Source: Bacillota bacterium
GTDB lineage: Bacteria; Bacillota; Clostridia; Saccharofermentanales; DTU023
Length of the DNA: 50,338 nucleotides
Reading direction: 5' to 3'
Assembly (NCBI GenBank): GCA_023622515.1
Contig: JAMNZB010000024.1
Location: 1 to 50,338 of the forward strand
Below, piece after piece: positions 41,955 through 49,659 of this stretch (within the stretch, counting starts at the first letter, position 1; every line of letters starts with the position of its first letter). The position numbers and the translations under genes are program-made. The notes under the pieces are model-generated. The model did not search any database, was not told the DNA's origin, and worked only from the letters and a program-made list of their open reading frames with translations.

Positions 41955-42977
41955 CTACTCAGTCAATTTTCTTTTTTTCTCATCAATATAATTTTCTATT
42001 GATAAATACTCTTTATTCAATTCATTACGCAGTTCTTCTTCTGTCGGTAAATATAATTTATATTTGGATGCAAATATTTGTTTTTCATCTTCAGGCAAAG
42101 TGTATTTAACTACCGAATCGCTTTTATCGGCACACAAAATAATTCCTATCGGAGGATTATCTCCCTCATTCATCATTTCTCTTTCATAATAATGAACATA
42201 CATCTGCATTTGTCCTAAATCTTGGTGTGTTAAATCTCCGATCTTCAAATCTATTAAAACAAAGCACTTTAAAATATAGTTGTAGAAAACGAGGTCAATC
42301 CTGAAATGCCTTCCGTCAAAGGTAAATCTTTTCTGCCTTGCAACAAAGGAAAAGCCTCTGCCTAATTCCAAAAGAAACTTCTGCAAATGAGTTATTAAGG
42401 CTTGTTCCAAATCGCTTTCATAAAAATCGGTATTTGGCTCTAAACCTAAAAATTCCAACACATACGGATCTCTTATGATGTCTTCCGGAGTCTTACTTTT
42501 CTCTAATTTCAGTATCTCTTTTGATACTTCTTCTTTATTTTGACTTGATAAAAGTCTTTCATAGAAAAAGCTGTTTATTTGTCTGTCAAGTTGTCTCGTA
42601 CTCCAATTGGATTTTATAGCTTCTTCTAAATAAAAATTCCTTGCATTTTCGTTTTCTACACGCATCAAACTGCGATAATGTGTCCAGCTCAATTCGCCAC
42701 GCAGTGCGTGACCATTTGGAAATGTAAGATAAAATTGACGCATATATTTTAAATTTGTAACTGTAAATCCTTTACCGAAGTCTTTGGTCATTTGCTTCGA
42801 TAATTCTTTAATTAATCCTTGCCCGTATTCTGCTGTATCCTTGCCACCTTGTTCCTCGATGATTTTTTTACCTATATTCCAATATGCCTCAACCATAGCA
42901 AAGTTTGCTGTGGTATAAACTTTATTTCTTGCATTTATCAATATGTTTTTTATTTCATTATAAAAATTACTTTCCAT
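41955..42977 (-). CDS. DUF1016 / YhcG-type PDDEXK nuclease family protein
   Basis: About 340 residues. The N-terminal DUF1016_N domain shows NFAMVEAYWNIGKKI, YGQGLIKELSKQM and NLKYMRQFYLTFP. The C-terminal PD-(D/E)XK-like nuclease core has FRIDLVFYN and FVLIDLKIG, the metal-binding Asp and the D-x-K pair. The family is widespread on mobile elements and beside restriction systems; its substrate is not established. Start: ATG 42977 after AGGAG (a TTG two codons earlier also reads). It lies 11 bp after the small DUF1413-like ORF. AT-rich, consistent with transfer. Confidence 0.85.
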   Translation of the reverse strand: MESNFYNEIKNILINARNKVYTTANFAMVEAYWNIGKKIIEEQGGKDTAEYGQGLIKELSKQMTKDFGKGFTVTNLKYMRQFYLTFPNGHALRGELSWTHYRSLMRVENENARNFYLEEAIKSNWSTRQLDRQINSFFYERLLSSQNKEEVSKEILKLEKSKTPEDIIRDPYVLEFLGLEPNTDFYESDLEQALITHLQKFLLELGRGFSFVARQKRFTFDGRHFRIDLVFYNYILKCFVLIDLKIGDLTHQDLGQMQMYVHYYEREMMNEGDNPPIGIILCADKSDSVVKYTLPEDEKQIFASKYKLYLPTEEELRNELNKEYLSIENYIDEKKRKLTE

Positions 42978-42988
42978 AGTCAAATCTC

Positions 42989-43273
42989 CTATAACTTTCT
43001 ATATTTTTCTACTCCGCCTTCGTCTTTTCCTATGTGTTCGACATTTTTAACCAATCCGTTTTTAACATTCTCATAAAACCATCTACCAATCAAAGCCGGT
43101 GGGGTTGAGATGATATCTCGTAAGACAAATTCGCTGTTTTTAGGTAATTTCCCTATTTTTTCTAATAGCTTTTTATATAGGTCGGCATAGCCTGTATTTT
43201 CATTTAAGCTGCTACACTTGCAATATACACTAACACTGGGATAATTGCCCTCTATAGCTTTTTCAATTTTCAA
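42989..43273 (-). CDS. DUF1413-like small protein, possibly N-terminally truncated
   Basis: 94 residues. The segment LPKNSEFVLRDIISTPPALIGRWFYENVKNGLVKNVEHIG resembles DUF1413 (quoted here as two joined blocks around residues 43-62 and 63-82), in which a Leu-Pro-x-x-x-x-F opening is followed by GR-x-F. The only usable start is a TTG at 43273, with no ribosome binding site and an in-frame stop four codons upstream, so the true 5' end may be lost. It directly precedes the nuclease gene, suggesting co-transcription. Function unknown. Confidence 0.45.
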   Translation of the reverse strand: MKIEKAIEGNYPSVSVYCKCSSLNENTGYADLYKKLLEKIGKLPKNSEFVLRDIISTPPALIGRWFYENVKNGLVKNVEHIGKDEGGVEKYRKL

Positions 43274-43352
43274 GGTTCTATTTTATTTTTTTACTTTCTG
43301 TTAGCTACTAAAATCTTTTTATTTCTTTGTTGACTTTTTATAGCTGGTCTTC

Positions 43353-43555
43353 CTAATACCAAGTATTTGAGTCTGTATAGTGATACCAACTGTTGTTTTT
43401 GAGTTTGACACAGAGGATACCGTCTTCATCAATCCATACTTTTCTGATATCTATGCCGTCTTTGTAATCATTGCCGACTGCGTTTCTGTGTTTTTCGTTG
43501 GTCTTAACCATGGTGTCGATTTGCTGTTCTGTTAGTTGTTCTAGCCTTTAATCAT
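43353..43555 (-). pseudogene. Broken small ORF (frameshift four codons after the start)
   Basis: AGGAGGTG precedes an ATG at 43555 that reaches TAG after only M-I-K-G. One frame over, an uninterrupted reading gives EQLTEQQIDTMV, then KHRNAVGNDYKDG, KVWIDEDGILCVKLKNNSWY and ends HYTDSNTWY at 43353. The good start signal and protein-like continuation indicate a one-base loss in a small gene of about 67 codons. The product resembles small accessory proteins of mobile elements, but I cannot name the family. Confidence 0.5.
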
Positions 43556-43695
43556 GTGAAGCACCTCCTGAGCATAAAAAAATTAAGGTTAACATTCTTA
43601 AACTGATTAAGTGTTCTCCTTAATTCTATAACTCCCTCAGCTAAATTATGTACCTTACCAAGATTTCCACAACATACTTAGCTTCTTTAGTATTT

Positions 43696-44331
43696 TCATA
43701 GCAGGACTTGCTTTTTTGCGATAATAGCAATCCAAGGCTTGGAAAGATGACGGTTACTTTGACAGATGACAAAGCCGGCGGCTTCCAGAGCCTCTTCAAT
43801 CCGGTCTGCCCTATAGCTCCTCATGCCGTCGATAATTTTCTCAAACCTTAGGGCAGCCGGATTTGTCCCATCCGATTCGTTCACAATCATAAAGATTCCG
43901 CCCGGCTTCAATAGCTTGGCTACCTCGGCAAAACAAGACTCAAGCCCTGGCCAGAAATACACCGTCTCGAAAGCAGTCGCAAGATCATATTTTTCTTCTT
44001 CCAGCAAAAGGTTAGACACATCACCTTCCTGCACGCTACACCTTCCGGCAGCAATTGCGGACTTGTTATACTCCCGAGTCTTTTCTACACAGAGAGGTGA
44101 GTAATCTATAGCGGTCAGGTGAGCCTCCGGATAAATTCTTAGTAACTCACCGGCATTCCTGCCTCCGCCACAGCCCAGGTCCACAATCTCTGAAGGTGAA
44201 ATATTATCCAAGAAGGACATGCCCCAATCGGCAAGTTTTGCATGTCCGAAATTCATACCTTTAAGCATCATTTTCCCAAGAAAGCCCTCGGGCTTCCTGG
44301 TTTGGTTAAGGATTTTTTTCAACAAACCCAT
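43696..44331 (-). CDS. Class I SAM-dependent methyltransferase
   Basis: 211 residues. SAM-binding motif I is IVDLGCGGGRN (about 49-59), acidic motif II is TAIDYSP, then GDVSNLLLEEEKYDLATAFETVYFWP and LKPGGIFMIVNE. The small-molecule type is most likely (UbiE/arsenite-methyltransferase-like fold), but no substrate motif such as an arsenic-binding Cys set is present. AGGAGG precedes the ATG at 44331. The promoter region holds a long inverted repeat, so a dedicated regulator is expected. Flanked by the AT-rich patch and a membrane-protein gene. Confidence 0.82.
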   Translation of the reverse strand: MGLLKKILNQTRKPEGFLGKMMLKGMNFGHAKLADWGMSFLDNISPSEIVDLGCGGGRNAGELLRIYPEAHLTAIDYSPLCVEKTREYNKSAIAAGRCSVQEGDVSNLLLEEEKYDLATAFETVYFWPGLESCFAEVAKLLKPGGIFMIVNESDGTNPAALRFEKIIDGMRSYRADRIEEALEAAGFVICQSNRHLSKPWIAIIAKKQVLL

Positions 44332-44444
44332 AGAACATCCTCCTCTTTTTTTAGTTAATCCACGCAGATATCACGACTTGTAGGGAAAAGAGCACCGACA
44401 ATACCCCAAGCCTATCGTCCTGCAAGCGGCAGAATCATTAGCCC

Positions 44445-44508
44445 AGCAACGTTAGTTAGTCTACGCTAACTAACGTTGCTAGTATAGCACATTCTTCATT
44501 TTTCACAA
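44445..44508 (-). promoter_or_regulatory. Promoter of the methyltransferase with a 15-bp-arm operator-like inverted repeat
   Basis: On the minus strand TTGTGA (44508-44503), 16-bp spacer, TATACT (44486-44481). Immediately downstream AGCAACGTTAGTTAG (44445-44459) and CTAACTAACGTTGCT (44466-44480) are perfect 15-bp arms around TCTACG. The core GTTAG-N6-CTAAC equals that at 11013-11030, and in both cases it sits just after the -10. Confidence 0.6.
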
Positions 44509-44607
44509 TAAGCTAATTCCATCCTTCTTTCACTAGCATAAAGATGCAAAATCCTTTGAAGGTATAACACAGGATATAATTAAATTTTCAAGGGATAAAC
44601 TGAAATA

Positions 44608-45300
44608 TCAGGACAGCTTCTTCTGATATCTTTCCAGCAATATCCAAAATGCTGCAAAGGTTATCAGCGAGCCAACGCCCATATTACCCATTCTAACGGC
44701 GTTAACAAGTTTGCTATTCGGTGCCGCCAGAGCCAATGTATTTAAAAGAATTTTCCCTGATAAAGGATTAAATATAGCTGCCCACTTGGGGAAAATTGTT
44801 TTTCCCTTGAATATCGGAATGGCCATGGCAATGCTCATCGACAAATAGATAAGGATAAATACTAGTGAAAAAGGAAGCAGCAAGTACAGGGAAAAATCGG
44901 TAATACTCTGAGGTATCTGCCTAAGGCTGGCTGTATTTTCCATTTTGCACAAAAACATGGCGGCAACACATAAAACGTGCACGCTTCCTCCGCCAAAGGC
45001 ACAAGCTCTTGCGCCAATTTCTGTAACTTTGCCACAAGGGGTATACCCGCTTTTCGAGACAATTTCCGCAATTGCCTTAAGCCCATAATATTGTAGCGGT
45101 ATGAAAATAGCACCAAATAATACCCCGCTTGCCATTTGCAACAAAGACAAGTTACCACTGCCCAAAATGAGATCTAAAAGTTTGTTTCCGCTTTCAGGAT
45201 ATATCACCCAGCCTAGAGGCATTTCTCCAAGCACTATCGTAATAAAGGAACTTATCATTCCGATTTTCAGCATTTTTCGCCATCTTGTATATTCCATCAT
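44608..45300 (-). CDS. Multi-pass membrane protein, possibly DUF6796-like
   Basis: 230 residues with about six hydrophobic helices (for example near 14-34, 52-75, 100-118, 135-160 and 205-222). No catalytic motif is recognised. The pattern (early GEMPLGWVIYPESGN, central GARACAFGGGSVHVLC, and FNPLSGKILL) reminds me of the DUF6796 group; that label is tentative. AAGGA lies upstream of paired ATGs at 45300/45297. An inverted repeat overlaps its probable promoter. Confidence 0.6.
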   Translation of the reverse strand: MMEYTRWRKMLKIGMISSFITIVLGEMPLGWVIYPESGNKLLDLILGSGNLSLLQMASGVLFGAIFIPLQYYGLKAIAEIVSKSGYTPCGKVTEIGARACAFGGGSVHVLCVAAMFLCKMENTASLRQIPQSITDFSLYLLLPFSLVFILIYLSMSIAMAIPIFKGKTIFPKWAAIFNPLSGKILLNTLALAAPNSKLVNAVRMGNMGVGSLITFAAFWILLERYQKKLS

Positions 45301-45326
45301 CTATATCCTTGCCTCCAAAATATTAT

Positions 45327-45344
45327 ATACCATATATTGGGTAT
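45327..45344 (-). promoter_or_regulatory. Operator-like inverted repeat upstream of the membrane-protein gene
   Basis: ATACC-N8-GGTAT (45327-45344). On the minus strand it is followed directly by a -10-like TATAAT, so a bound protein would block the promoter. Confidence 0.4.
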
Positions 45345-45409
45345 GATAAAAATATTCCCCCCTCTCCGGGAAATTGTCTCCCACCGGAAACATCGCCCCT
45401 TTAGCCACT

Positions 45410-45500
45410 TTTCAAAATACTGAGAAAAGTCTATTATTAGAGTACCCCCAAGGGAGTTTTTGCTGTGGGCAAAAGTAGGTCCAAGAAGGGCTCCCCTTTA
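45410..45500 (+). promoter_or_regulatory. Promoter and structured leader of the purine operon
   Basis: TTTCAA (45410-45415), 16-bp spacer, TATTAT (45432-45437). The leader can fold: TTTTGC/GCAAAA hairpin around 45458-45474, enclosed by AAGGGAG (about 45450-45456) with CTCCCCTT (about 45491-45498). It does not show the conserved core of the guanine, PRPP or glycine riboswitches that I can recall. Confidence 0.35.
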
Positions 45501-45519
45501 TTATCTTGAGGAGGAAAGT

Positions 45520-45768
45520 ATGCATTCTCGTGTTGCTATTTTGATGGGTTCAAGATCAGATCTTGAGGCCATGTCTGAGGCATTCCGTATTTTGAAAGAA
45601 TTTGATGTCGAATTTGAGGCTTATGCCATGTCTGCCCACCGGACAGCCGATGCGGTTAGTGAATATGTAAAAGACCTGGAAAAATGCCGCGAGGCATACC
45701 GGTGGCGACCTTTGCCGTGGGTGGAACCGGTGCCTATAACGCGGGCCTCTTTGCTATTCATATCATGA
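45520..45768 (+). pseudogene. purE: N5-carboxyaminoimidazole ribonucleotide mutase, N-terminal part (disrupted)
   Basis: PurE rearranges N5-CAIR to CAIR in purine synthesis. The N terminus is typical: VAILMGSRSDLEAMSEA and YAMSAHRTADAVSEYVKDLEK. From about 45688 the frame becomes unrelated, while the C terminus of PurE appears in another frame. Joined, the pieces give roughly 115 residues against about 160 in normal PurE. Around 45 central residues are gone, including the strongly conserved Gly/Ala-rich active-site loop and the VPVxSxxLxGxDSLLS region. GAGGAGG start at 45520; an ORF extension to 45460 has no support. Confidence 0.8.
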
Positions 45769-45872
45769 GCGTCAGCGATGAGACTCTGGCTCAAAAACTA
45801 AAAGCATTTCGCGCAAATCAAACGCAAAGCGTTTTAGACCGGGCGGAAATTAAGCCGGAAGATTGGGAGTAA
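45684..45872 (+). pseudogene. purE: N5-carboxyaminoimidazole ribonucleotide mutase, C-terminal part (disrupted)
   Basis: MPRGIPVATFAVGGTGAYNAGLFA is the usual PurE C-terminal block (MP-x-G-x-PVATVAI...NAG-L-A), followed by the terminal helix. The ATG at 45684 is probably an internal Met of the native protein; only the out-of-frame 5' part precedes it and no ribosome binding site is present. The stop at 45870-45872 lies two bases before the purL start, the normal operon arrangement. As drawn, neither piece could be an active mutase. Confidence 0.78.
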
Positions 45873-45874
45873 AT

Positions 45875-48800
45875 ATGAACAAACGATACTTTATCAGGTT
45901 AAATGAAGCTTTTCGTCAAAAGGAAAGCCTGCTCTTGGAAGAAATCAGAACTACTTTTCCACAGCTTGAGCTTGGTGAAATTAATATATTTACCGTATTC
46001 GATGTATTTAATATTAGTGAGGAAGAAGCCCTTCTTCTTGAAGAAAAAGTTTTCACTGTAACCGGGAATAATACCGTCTACAGAGCGGAAGACTTGGGTC
46101 CATTAGTACTCAAGTCTTATTTTTTGGGTATAGAGCCGGTCGACGGACAGTTTGACCAAAGGGCGGACATCGCTTTGGAAACACTCAAACTCCACGCCCC
46201 TTACAGCAAAGCTGTGATAAAAAGTGCCGACCTCTATCTTTTCCCCTTAATGGAAAATGGTTCCCACAATAACTACGAGATTATCCGCTCCTTCCTCTTG
46301 AATCCTATTGCTGAACAGGAAAAAGATTTTTCCGACCTGGTCCTTCTGGAAGAAGATGAAGCCAGTCCCCTCAAAGACAATGGCGGATTTCTTGAGCTTG
46401 ACGCTAGCGGCTTGGAGGCTTTCTTAGAAAAAGAGGGACTGGCCATGTCTCCGGATGATATCAAGCTCGTCCAAGAGGAATTTCAAAAAGAAGGGCGGGT
46501 TCCGACCGAACTGGAAATGAAAGCCCTGGATACCTACTGGTCAGACCACTGCCGGCACAGCACGTTTAATACGGAAATTACGGCTATAGACAATCAGTCT
46601 AAGCGTTACCGAGAAGACTTCTCCCGCTTGCTCCGGCGCTATGAAGAACTCCGCCAACAAAATAAGCGGGGCGACCGCAATCCCAGTTTGATGGAACTGG
46701 CCACCATTATCGGCCGGGATATGCGCCGCGAGGGCAGGCTGGATAGACAAGAAGTCTCTGCAGAAATCAATGCCTGCTCCATCTATGTGGATGTGGAAAA
46801 TCAGGGACAAGATGAGCCCTGGCTCCTCATGTTCAAAAATGAGACCCATAATCATCCTACAGAAATGGAGCCTTTCGGAGGAGCAGGAACCTGCCTGGGC
46901 GGAGCCATTCGTGACCCTCTTTCCGGCCGGGCCCATGTCTATCAAGCCCTACGCATTTCAGGGGCCGGAGACATCAATACGCCTTATGAAGAAACCAGGG
47001 CAGGCAAGCTTCCCCAAGCCTATATCAGTAAGACAGCAGCCAGGGGCTATAGCGACTACTCCAATCAAATCGGGGTAGCCGGGACAAGCGTTCGGGAAAT
47101 CACCCATCCCGGTTATGTGGCCAAGCGCATGGAGCTTGGGGCAGTCGTTGCCGCCACACCCCTGGACAATGTCCTGCGGGCTGAACCGGAACTTGGTGAT
47201 GTCGTCATCCTGGTCGGAGGAAAAACCGGCCGCGACGGCATTGGTGGGGCAACCGGCTCCTCCAAAGCTCAGGATATCGATTCCCACAAGCATTCCGGGG
47301 CAGAGGTGCAAAAGGGCAATCCCCCTGTCGAAGGAGCCATCATGCGCCTTTTCCGCAAACCGGAAGTGGCCAAGACCATCCGCCGCTGTAATGACTTCGG
47401 GGCAGGCGGCGTCTCTGTTGCCGTAGGCGAACTTGCCGACAGCCTGGATATCCATTTGGACAAGGTTCCCCTAAAATACCCCGGCCTGAATGCTATGGAA
47501 ATCGCCATTGCCGAGTCCCAGGAACGCATGGCTGTCCTCCTTGCCCAAAAAGATGAAGAGGCCTTTATCGAGGCCGCTAAGGCTGAAGACCTGGAGGCTG
47601 TCCGCATTGCCGAGGTGACGGATTCCGGTCGCCTCCGTATGTTCTTTGAAGAGGAATTGGTCTTCGATCTTTCCCGCAAATTTATTGAAACCAACGGGGC
47701 AAGACGTTTCCAAGATATTGTCCTTCGGGATAAACAAATAAAAGAGAATGGGCTAAATGTTAAGCCTGCTTCCCTAGCCGCCAGTACAAAAGACGTTCTC
47801 CTGAACCATTTAGCCGAAGCCAACCACGGCAACCAGGAAGGCCTGGCCCAATATTTTGATTCAACAATCGGACGTTCAACTGTCCTCTTGCCCTATGGGG
47901 GAAAATACCAAAAGACGGAAGAAATGGCCTCTGTCCAAACCCTGCCGGTCAAAGACGGAACAAGAACCGCTTCCGCTATGACCTACGGTTATTCTCCGAC
48001 CCTGGCCGATAACTCCCCCTATCTCATGGGGGCCTACTCAGTCATTGAGGCCCTAGCCAAGTTAACAGCCGCCGGCTTTGATTATCAGACCGCCTTCCTG
48101 ACCAACCAGGAGTTTTTCAAGCGCTTGGATGATGACCGGGAAAAATGGGGGGATGTCTTCCAGGCCCTGCTCGGCCTGATGGAGGCGCAAGACGCCTTCT
48201 CCGTAGCAGCAATCGGGGGGAAAGACTCCATGTCCGGAAGCTTCGAAGACCTGGAGGTCCCGGATACTCTGGTTACTTTTGCCGTAAATGTTGGCGATGT
48301 ATCTTCCGTACTGTCTGCCGCCCTGCCCAATGAACCTCTGGCTATCTATTATCTACCCCACCAAGTGGGTGAAGATTTAAGGCCGAATTACGAGCAGTTA
48401 AAGAACAACTTTGCTCTCTTTAACAGCTTGCACCGGGCCGGAAAGCTTCTTGCCGCCTCTACGATACGTCCGGGCGGCCTTGCGGAAACCCTAAGCAAGA
48501 TGGCTTTGGGTAACCGGGTCGGGCTTGAGCTTACAGCTGAAAGCGCTTCCCTTGATTTCTTTACCACTCCTCTAGGCGGCCTGGTTTTTGCCCTAAAAGA
48601 AGGAACTTCCTTGCCTGAAGACATACAAGAAAAGGCCCTGTACCTGGCAAAATCTGTTCCCGGCACCCAAGCGATTCAATGGTTGCCTGAAGTGAAAACC
48701 GATTTTTTAGAATTGGACGCCGCTCTTTCTGCCCATCTGGCCAAAGACTATCCGCCCCTTTCCCATAAGGAGCAAGTTGCCCTTCCGGCCTTTGCCGCGA

Positions 48801-49654
48801 GCCTGGCGGAAACAATTTCAGCCGATAAGACAGAAAACATCAGTAAACTTTCCCCGGATACAGCCGAAGTTTCCGTCCTTATCCCCCAACTTTACGGGGC
48901 CAACCACGCCGAAGACTTGGCTGCCGCCTTCCGTGCCGCCGGGGCCAAGGTCGAGATTCTGGTCATCCGCCGGGAAGAGGCAGAAGCCTTCGAAGAAGAC
49001 ACCAAGACCTTCATCACCAAACTGGCTCAAAGCGACATCCTCGCCCTGGGTGGTTCCTATAGCCTGGGCAATTACGCTACAGGAGCCGGCTCCTATCTTG
49101 CCGCCTACCTGCTGCGCCGGGATGTCCATGAGGCCATCAGCAACTTTATTCAGGCCAAGAAGCCGGTTCTCGGTATCAATAACGGTTTCCAAGCCCTGGT
49201 TTACGCCGGTTTCCTACCAGGGAAAGAGCAGACCTCCTTGTCTTTTGCCCTTAACCCTAAGGGTAGCCACATTTCCCGTATGGTGGCCACCAAGGTCATT
49301 AGCAACAAGTCACCCTGGCTTTCCGGATTCAAGCCCGGAGAAATCCACCTCCTGCCTATTTCTCAGCGGGAAGGCCGCCTCATAGTCGAGGAAGAAGAAG
49401 CCAAGGGCCTCTTTAACCGAGGGCAGGTCGCCTGCCAGTTTGTGGATGAGGAGGGTAGACCCAGTATGAAGGAGACAGCCAACCCCTCCGGGGCCGCCTA
49501 TGCCATTGAGGGCCTCCTCAGTGAAGACGGCCTTGTTTTAGGGAAAATGGCCCATTCCGAACGCTATTATGACGGTTTGATGCAAAATATTCCGGGTAAC
49601 AAAAAACAGGATATCTTTGCCAACATCGTCGGCTATATGAAGAAAAGGGGGTAG
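45875..49654 (+). CDS. purL: Phosphoribosylformylglycinamidine synthase, single-chain type, with altered glutaminase site
   Basis: Converts FGAR to FGAM using ATP and an amide nitrogen. 1,259 residues. An N-terminal PurS-like region is followed by DTYWSDHCRHSTF, NETHNHPTEMEPFGGAGTC and GGAIRDPLSGR, the second AIRS-like half with GGKDSMSG, and a C-terminal glutamine amidotransferase domain. In that domain the nucleophile elbow reads LGINNGFQ instead of LGICNGFQ (Asn near residue 1102), and the usual SHGEG segment reads SQREG, while the His and Glu of HSERY (about 1227-1229) remain. Loss of glutamine hydrolysis is inferred; free ammonia could be the donor. ATG 45875 follows GGGAG. Confidence 0.92.
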   Translation: MNKRYFIRLNEAFRQKESLLLEEIRTTFPQLELGEINIFTVFDVFNISEEEALLLEEKVFTVTGNNTVYRAEDLGPLVLKSYFLGIEPVDGQFDQRADIALETLKLHAPYSKAVIKSADLYLFPLMENGSHNNYEIIRSFLLNPIAEQEKDFSDLVLLEEDEASPLKDNGGFLELDASGLEAFLEKEGLAMSPDDIKLVQEEFQKEGRVPTELEMKALDTYWSDHCRHSTFNTEITAIDNQSKRYREDFSRLLRRYEELRQQNKRGDRNPSLMELATIIGRDMRREGRLDRQEVSAEINACSIYVDVENQGQDEPWLLMFKNETHNHPTEMEPFGGAGTCLGGAIRDPLSGRAHVYQALRISGAGDINTPYEETRAGKLPQAYISKTAARGYSDYSNQIGVAGTSVREITHPGYVAKRMELGAVVAATPLDNVLRAEPELGDVVILVGGKTGRDGIGGATGSSKAQDIDSHKHSGAEVQKGNPPVEGAIMRLFRKPEVAKTIRRCNDFGAGGVSVAVGELADSLDIHLDKVPLKYPGLNAMEIAIAESQERMAVLLAQKDEEAFIEAAKAEDLEAVRIAEVTDSGRLRMFFEEELVFDLSRKFIETNGARRFQDIVLRDKQIKENGLNVKPASLAASTKDVLLNHLAEANHGNQEGLAQYFDSTIGRSTVLLPYGGKYQKTEEMASVQTLPVKDGTRTASAMTYGYSPTLADNSPYLMGAYSVIEALAKLTAAGFDYQTAFLTNQEFFKRLDDDREKWGDVFQALLGLMEAQDAFSVAAIGGKDSMSGSFEDLEVPDTLVTFAVNVGDVSSVLSAALPNEPLAIYYLPHQVGEDLRPNYEQLKNNFALFNSLHRAGKLLAASTIRPGGLAETLSKMALGNRVGLELTAESASLDFFTTPLGGLVFALKEGTSLPEDIQEKALYLAKSVPGTQAIQWLPEVKTDFLELDAALSAHLAKDYPPLSHKEQVALPAFAASLAETISADKTENISKLSPDTAEVSVLIPQLYGANHAEDLAAAFRAAGAKVEILVIRREEAEAFEEDTKTFITKLAQSDILALGGSYSLGNYATGAGSYLAAYLLRRDVHEAISNFIQAKKPVLGINNGFQALVYAGFLPGKEQTSLSFALNPKGSHISRMVATKVISNKSPWLSGFKPGEIHLLPISQREGRLIVEEEEAKGLFNRGQVACQFVDEEGRPSMKETANPSGAAYAIEGLLSEDGLVLGKMAHSERYYDGLMQNIPGNKKQDIFANIVGYMKKRG

Positions 49655-49659
49655 GCCCA

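Noticed and set aside
45460-45519. N-terminal extension of purE from an ATG-less upstream start.
   Set aside because: GAGGAGG directly precedes the ATG at 45520, where PurE homology begins.
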